Assembly: GCA_964492545.1 (NCBI GenBank)
Contig: CAZBKO010000019.1
Coordinates: forward strand, 1 to 28,529
Direction: 5' to 3'
Origin: RGIG1934 sp964492545
GTDB taxonomy: Bacteria > Bacillota > Clostridia > Lachnospirales > Lachnospiraceae
Length of the DNA: 28,529 bases
The notes beneath the pieces are model-generated. The model worked only from the letters and a program-made list of their open reading frames with translations. It had not been told where the DNA came from and searched no databases. Shown here piece by piece: positions 25,065-28,529 of this stretch (positions within the stretch are counted from its first letter, which is position 1; the number at the start of each line of letters is the position of its first letter). Both the position numbers and the translations under genes were made by a program.

Positions 25065-25111
25065 AATTCCCCCTTACCATTCTATACTATGAATGACTCG
25101 GGGGAATTAGT
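25065..25111 (-). promoter_or_regulatory. Candidate SigK-type promoter inside an inverted repeat that covers the cotS-like ribosome binding site
   Basis: On the minus strand, an AC (25111-25110) stands 18 bases before CATAGTATA (25091-25083), matching the mother-cell SigK pattern (AC ... CATAnnnTA). It lies within an inverted repeat: AATTCCCCC (25108-25100 on the minus strand) pairs with GGGGGAATT (25073-25065), with an inner 5-bp stem CATTC/GAATG. The right arm is the ribosome binding site of the cotS-like gene. Confidence 0.4.
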
Positions 25112-25118
25112 ATAAATA

Positions 25119-26450
25119 TTAAATTAATTTAGCTGCTTCACTTAGCAAATATTCTCGGTTATTCAGTGTCGGTTCATCTATCACCATATCTAATAATTTT
25201 TCCAGTATCTCGCCTATTATTGCGCCCTTTGGAGCACCCAGCTCTATGATGTCTTTTCCATTGACTGCTAAGTCTCTGATGGCTACGCAGCTTTCCGCCT
25301 CGCACACCAAATCATATGTTTTGTCAATCTGTTTAAACAGCTCTGTGTTAATTTCTCTGCTGTAGCTGCTCTTTCCTGCCAGGTCTGCCCATCTAAGCTT
25401 AAGAAACAGTGGATATATATCCGTTCCAATCCTGTTCATGCTTCTTCTTATTATCTTCTCGCTGGCTGTCAGCGGATAATCATGATATTTAATCAGCTTC
25501 GTCACTGCACCTATGGTGTTGTTATCAAGTCTAAGTCTTCGCAATATGTCATGTGCCATCTCACTGCTCACTGTCTCATGTCCATGAAAATGGTCAATTC
25601 CTTTTTCATCTGTTGTGTGCGTCGCCGGTTTTCCTATATCGTGGAGTAACGCCGCCCATCTTAAATATGGTATCTTTTCTGTAGCTTCTAACACACGGAT
25701 TGTATGTTCACCCACACTGTATGAATGATATGGTGAATTCTGAGGTGTGTTCATAATGACATCAAATTCCGGCAGCATCATCCCTGTTATTCCCATATTA
25801 TATGCTTCTCTAATCATTCCCGGATTGTCTGACATTATCAGCTTAAATAATTCCGCTGCTATTCTCTCCGCGCTGATGACATTCAGGTTGCCTGCAAGCT
25901 CCTTTATTGCTTCTCTTGTTCCTTCTTCTATATCGAAGCCCAGCTGTGCTGCAAATCTCACTGCCCTCATTATCCTAAGTGCATCTTCTGTAAATCTGTC
26001 ATGCGCACATCCCACACATCTTATTATTCCATTTTCCAAATCCTGTTGTCCATTAAATGCATCAACTACACCGTCTCTATCATTGTAAGCCATTGCATTT
26101 ATGGTGAAATCACGTCTCATTAAATCGTCTATTAAATTGGGGGTAAATTTCACAGTATTTGGATGACGACCATCTTCATATTCTCCGTCTATCCTATATG
26201 TTGTTACTTCATATCCTTCACGATTAATCATTATTGTTACAGTACCATGCTTAATTCCTGTATCTATGGTCCTTCTGAATAATTTCTTCACCTGCTGTGG
26301 CAATGCATTCGTGGTAATATCAAAGTCCTTTGGCTCTCGTCCCAGCAGTGCATCCCTAACACATCCGCCTACTGCATAACCCTCAAATCCATTCTGCTCC
26401 AGCACGTTAATTATGTACTTCACAGACTGTGGAAGATCTATCTTTCTCAC
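25119..26450 (-). CDS. cca: CCA tRNA nucleotidyltransferase with HD domain
   Basis: 443 residues, class II. It adds or repairs the 3'-CCA of tRNAs. The nucleotidyltransferase domain (about 1-150) has GYAVGGCVRDALLGREPKDF, with DFDI carrying the metal-binding Asp pair, and the RRDFTINAMAY motif. The tRNA-binding helical part follows (EDALRIMRAVRFAAQLGF). An HD domain (about 230-340) has WAALLHDIGKP and H-D residues, as in Firmicute CCA enzymes with phosphohydrolase domains. The start is GTG at 26450, about eight bases after GAGGA. The ORF from 26534 is rejected because the promoter (26486-26514) lies within it. Confidence 0.94.
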   Translation of the reverse strand: MRKIDLPQSVKYIINVLEQNGFEGYAVGGCVRDALLGREPKDFDITTNALPQQVKKLFRRTIDTGIKHGTVTIMINREGYEVTTYRIDGEYEDGRHPNTVKFTPNLIDDLMRRDFTINAMAYNDRDGVVDAFNGQQDLENGIIRCVGCAHDRFTEDALRIMRAVRFAAQLGFDIEEGTREAIKELAGNLNVISAERIAAELFKLIMSDNPGMIREAYNMGITGMMLPEFDVIMNTPQNSPYHSYSVGEHTIRVLEATEKIPYLRWAALLHDIGKPATHTTDEKGIDHFHGHETVSSEMAHDILRRLRLDNNTIGAVTKLIKYHDYPLTASEKIIRRSMNRIGTDIYPLFLKLRWADLAGKSSYSREINTELFKQIDKTYDLVCEAESCVAIRDLAVNGKDIIELGAPKGAIIGEILEKLLDMVIDEPTLNNREYLLSEAAKLI

Positions 26451-26485
26451 AAACACACTTCCTCTCCTTAATAATGATAGATAAT

Positions 26486-26514
26486 ATTTTACAACACAAA
26501 ATTTGGCTAGTAAA
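26486..26514 (-). promoter_or_regulatory. SigA-type promoter of cca
   Basis: On the minus strand: TTTACT (26514-26509), a 17-base spacer, TAAAAT (26491-26486), 36 bases before the cca GTG start. It lies back to back with the promoter of the divergent diguanylate cyclase gene. Confidence 0.55.
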
Positions 26515-26533
26515 GATTTATTTCCTGCCTGCA

Positions 26534-26562
26534 TTTACAAATTCGACACCACATGATAAAAT
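26534..26562 (+). promoter_or_regulatory. SigA-type promoter of the second diguanylate cyclase gene
   Basis: TTTACA (26534-26539), a 17-base spacer, TAAAAT (26557-26562) preceded by an extended -10 TG. It is 22 bases before the ATG at 26585, too far inside the longer ORF (from 26429) for that start to be real. Confidence 0.6.
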
Positions 26563-26584
26563 ACGACAAAGGAGTTTTTTACGA

Positions 26585-27619
26585 ATGAATAAATTATTTG
26601 ATTACAATTACGATATCAAAGAGCGTATGTTCTACGTTCTTGCAGTGGCCTGTGTTATTGCTAACACATTTGGATTCATTGCCAACTTTATTCTTTATGG
26701 TTTCAGTCTTGGCACAATGTTTTGTGGTATATGTGCCATGCTAATGATATTTTTCAGCCTGTTTGGTTTTTACGGACACAATATGCCCCTTGCCACGCAG
26801 CTGATTATCTTTACACTTAATCTGGTAGAGTTCCCTTTTTTATGCTATACATACGGCAACAGCACTATATTGTACATGCTGTTGGGACTTATATCAATTA
26901 ATCTGTTTCTCGAAATAAGACAGCGCATCGTTTTTTCTATCTGTGTTATTATTTATGATTCAATTATCGTGCTAATTGGTTATTTTTATCCATCACACCT
27001 GGAGATTATTACCCCTTCCAATGAATTTGGTTCTACCCTCAGTACTTACATAATAGTTTCAATAACTGTTTTTGTTGTTTTGACGCAGCTTTTGTATCAG
27101 TATGAAAAGCAGAATACAGAGCTTATGAAGGTTAGCCATGAGCTTTCCATGTCAGCTAATCTTGATCCACTTACCACTGTATTTAACAGGCGTTATCTAA
27201 CGAACTTTTTAGAGGCTGCCAGTTCAAATGACGATACTTATCATGTTGCACTCCTTGATCTTGATGATTTCAAGAAGGTTAATGACAAGTATGGTCATGT
27301 GTATGGCGATGATGTTCTTGTTAATTTTGCAAGAATATTGAATTTGTATCTTCCACCTAAGGGGATTGTTGCAAGATATGGTGGCGAGGAATTTATGATT
27401 GTGTTCGTTGGCTGCGGTAAGGCTGACATTGAGCAGACCTTGTATAATGCCAAGCTTGATTACGAATCATATTCTCAGGCTACACAGCATGTCACATTTA
27501 CTTTCAGCGGCGGTGTGCAGGCTTTCAACAAGTCAGACCATATTGTTAAGCTGTTCAGCGATGTTGATGAGAAGCTGTATCTTGCAAAGACAAGTGGAAA
27601 GAATAGAATTGAATATTAA
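26585..27619 (+). CDS. Membrane-anchored diguanylate cyclase (GGDEF)
   Basis: 344 residues: six hydrophobic helices (about 15-185), a short coiled linker (about 186-205), then a GGDEF domain (about 210-344). NLDPLTTVFNRRYL opens the domain, LLDLDDFKKVNDKYGHVYGD carries the metal-binding Asp, and ARYGGEEFMIVF is the active-site loop. A competent c-di-GMP synthase is expected. There is no RxxD inhibitory site (the positions read PPKG). The start is the ATG at 26585, preceded by AAAGGAG and a promoter at 26534-26562. It is divergent from cca and convergent with proS. Same architecture as the cyclase at 5609-6751, but only loosely similar in the membrane part. Confidence 0.9.
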   Translation: MNKLFDYNYDIKERMFYVLAVACVIANTFGFIANFILYGFSLGTMFCGICAMLMIFFSLFGFYGHNMPLATQLIIFTLNLVEFPFLCYTYGNSTILYMLLGLISINLFLEIRQRIVFSICVIIYDSIIVLIGYFYPSHLEIITPSNEFGSTLSTYIIVSITVFVVLTQLLYQYEKQNTELMKVSHELSMSANLDPLTTVFNRRYLTNFLEAASSNDDTYHVALLDLDDFKKVNDKYGHVYGDDVLVNFARILNLYLPPKGIVARYGGEEFMIVFVGCGKADIEQTLYNAKLDYESYSQATQHVTFTFSGGVQAFNKSDHIVKLFSDVDEKLYLAKTSGKNRIEY

Positions 27620-27650
27620 TCACATATTTGTTGTATTAAGCATTATAGAT

Positions 27651-27694
27651 AAAAAAGAAGCTTGCATTAAAGATTAAAACCTTTCATGCAAGCT
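27651..27694. terminator. Terminator between the GGDEF gene and proS
   Basis: A 9-bp stem (27659-27667 with 27686-27694) extended inward by AAAG/CTTT pairs. On the minus strand it is followed by a T-rich tract (plus-strand A run 27651-27656), a good end for proS. The plus side has a weaker TTATTTATCTT tract, so it may serve both genes. Confidence 0.75.
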
Positions 27695-27709
27695 CTTATT
27701 TATCTTATC

Positions 27710-28529
27710 TTAGTATGCCTTACCCCAGTATACCATTGCCTTAGCAGGCTTTCCACAGCATACACATACGTCTGATATATGTTCCTGTGTAAATGGCATA
27801 CAGCGTGAAGTTGCTGTTGTCTCTTCTTTAATCTTGTCTTCACATTCCTGATTACCACACCACATAGCCTTAACAAAGCCCGGCTTATTGGCGATAGCAT
27901 CCTTAAATTCATCATAATTAGCAGCCACTGATGTATGTGAATCTCTATGTGTTCTTGCTCTTTCAAGCATTTCCTTCTGCATAGTCTGAAGTGTTTCTGC
28001 AACCTTTGTCTCAAGCTCATCAAGAGAAATAACTGTTTTCTCTCCATTATCTCTTCTAACAAGTACTGCCTGATTAGCTTCGATATCCTTTGGTCCGATT
28101 TCAACACGAACAGGAATTCCTCGCATCTCACATTCAGCAAATTTCCATCCAGGACTCTTATCAGAATCATCAACCTTTACTCTGAAATTAGAAAGTCTAT
28201 CCTTGAGCTCTGCTGCCTTTTCAAGAACTCCTTCCTTCTTCTGCATAATTGGAACAATCATAACCTGTGTAGGTGCAACCATTGGTGGAAGTACAAGTCC
28301 GTTATCATCACCATGAACCATAATAACTGCACCGATAAGTCTTGTTGTCATTCCCCATGAAGTCTGATGAACATACTGCAGCTTGTTCTCTTTGTCTGTG
28401 TACTGAATTCCAAATGCATGAGCAAATCCATCACCAAAGTTATGGCTTGTTCCAGACTGAAGTGCCTTACCATCATGCATAAGTGCCTCTATTGTATATG
28501 TAGCCTCAGCTCCTGCAAATTTCTCTTTG
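27710..28529 (-). CDS. proS: Prolyl-tRNA synthetase, C-terminal part (5' end outside window)
   Basis: 273 codons, open to the right edge; the gene starts beyond the window. This is the eukaryote/archaeal-like ProRS type. The catalytic-core end has GTSHNFGDGFAHAFGIQYTD, motif 3-like TTRLIGAVIMVHGDDNGLVL, and APTQVMIVPI leading into the anticodon-binding domain with GWKFAECEMRGIPVRVEIGP. The C-terminal domain has a cysteine set (CGNQEC, SRCMPF, CVCCGKPA) that binds zinc in this type, ending in the conserved WGKAY tail. It charges tRNA-Pro. Terminator at 27651-27694. Confidence 0.96.
   Translation of the reverse strand, partial: KEKFAGAEATYTIEALMHDGKALQSGTSHNFGDGFAHAFGIQYTDKENKLQYVHQTSWGMTTRLIGAVIMVHGDDNGLVLPPMVAPTQVMIVPIMQKKEGVLEKAAELKDRLSNFRVKVDDSDKSPGWKFAECEMRGIPVRVEIGPKDIEANQAVLVRRDNGEKTVISLDELETKVAETLQTMQKEMLERARTHRDSHTSVAANYDEFKDAIANKPGFVKAMWCGNQECEDKIKEETTATSRCMPFTQEHISDVCVCCGKPAKAMVYWGKAY

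Noticed and set aside
26429..26584. 52-residue N-terminal extension of the second diguanylate cyclase
   Set aside because: It overlaps the divergent cca start and contains both promoters; the ATG at 26585 has AAAGGAG.
1..28529. CRISPR array, tRNA or rRNA genes, riboswitch, phage genes
   Set aside because: I saw no regularly spaced repeats, cloverleaf-like sequences, conserved rRNA segments or phage structural genes on either strand; weak RNA elements could still be missed by eye.

Overview
The window looks like chromosomal DNA of a low-GC, spore-forming Firmicute of the class Clostridia, most likely a Lachnospiraceae member. This rests on the A+T-rich sequence, strong AGGAGG-type ribosome binding sites, frequent GTG/TTG starts, and sporulation genes (spoIIR, a sipL-like gene, a CotS-like kinase gene) mixed with housekeeping genes. 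Most of it is ordinary core genome. I found no CRISPR array, rRNA, tRNA, prophage or clear new system. The interesting parts are several broken genes and a few regulatory sites.

Layout. 1-800: N-terminal part of an insertion-sequence transposase, its flank, and a terminator. 854-3457: a secreted beta-helix protein and a MATE transporter. 3458-4588: a frameshifted AAA ATPase gene preceded by decayed ORF remnants. 4591-8114: an AraC/GyrI-like regulator, a membrane diguanylate cyclase, and a chemoreceptor pseudogene with its promoter intact. 8240-9440: a MerR regulator (AdhR/NmlR-like) with an AdhR-type operator, a DUF2752 membrane protein, and a convergent small membrane protein. 9452-14558: nicotinate phosphoribosyltransferase, a VanY-like peptidase with a PlsC acyltransferase, cardiolipin synthase, and an anchored basic protein. 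14586-16728: DUF1934 and glutamate racemase, divergent from spoIIR. 16794-20393: PrcB-like lipoprotein, SipL-like spore morphogenesis protein, ispE and a GntR regulator, all leftward. 20489-26450: cca, CotS-like kinase, PEGA lipoprotein, phosphoglucomutase and PH-domain protein, all leftward. 26585-28529: a second diguanylate cyclase and the 3' part of proS.

How the genes fit together. Envelope functions recur: glutamate racemase, isoprenoid precursors (IspE), phospholipid synthesis (PlsC, Cls), and a D-Ala-D-Ala peptidase. Sporulation genes sit among them: SpoIIR (forespore signal), SipL (coat anchoring) and a CotS-like kinase. Two GGDEF proteins and a dead chemoreceptor form a signalling component. 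Many longest-ORF starts are too long. I reset starts wherever a good ribosome binding site or promoter decided the matter and say so in each entry.

The assembly has a 10-base N run (18438-18447). It lies inside the LysM end of the sipL-like gene, close to a homopolymer frameshift, so that gene is probably intact in the organism.
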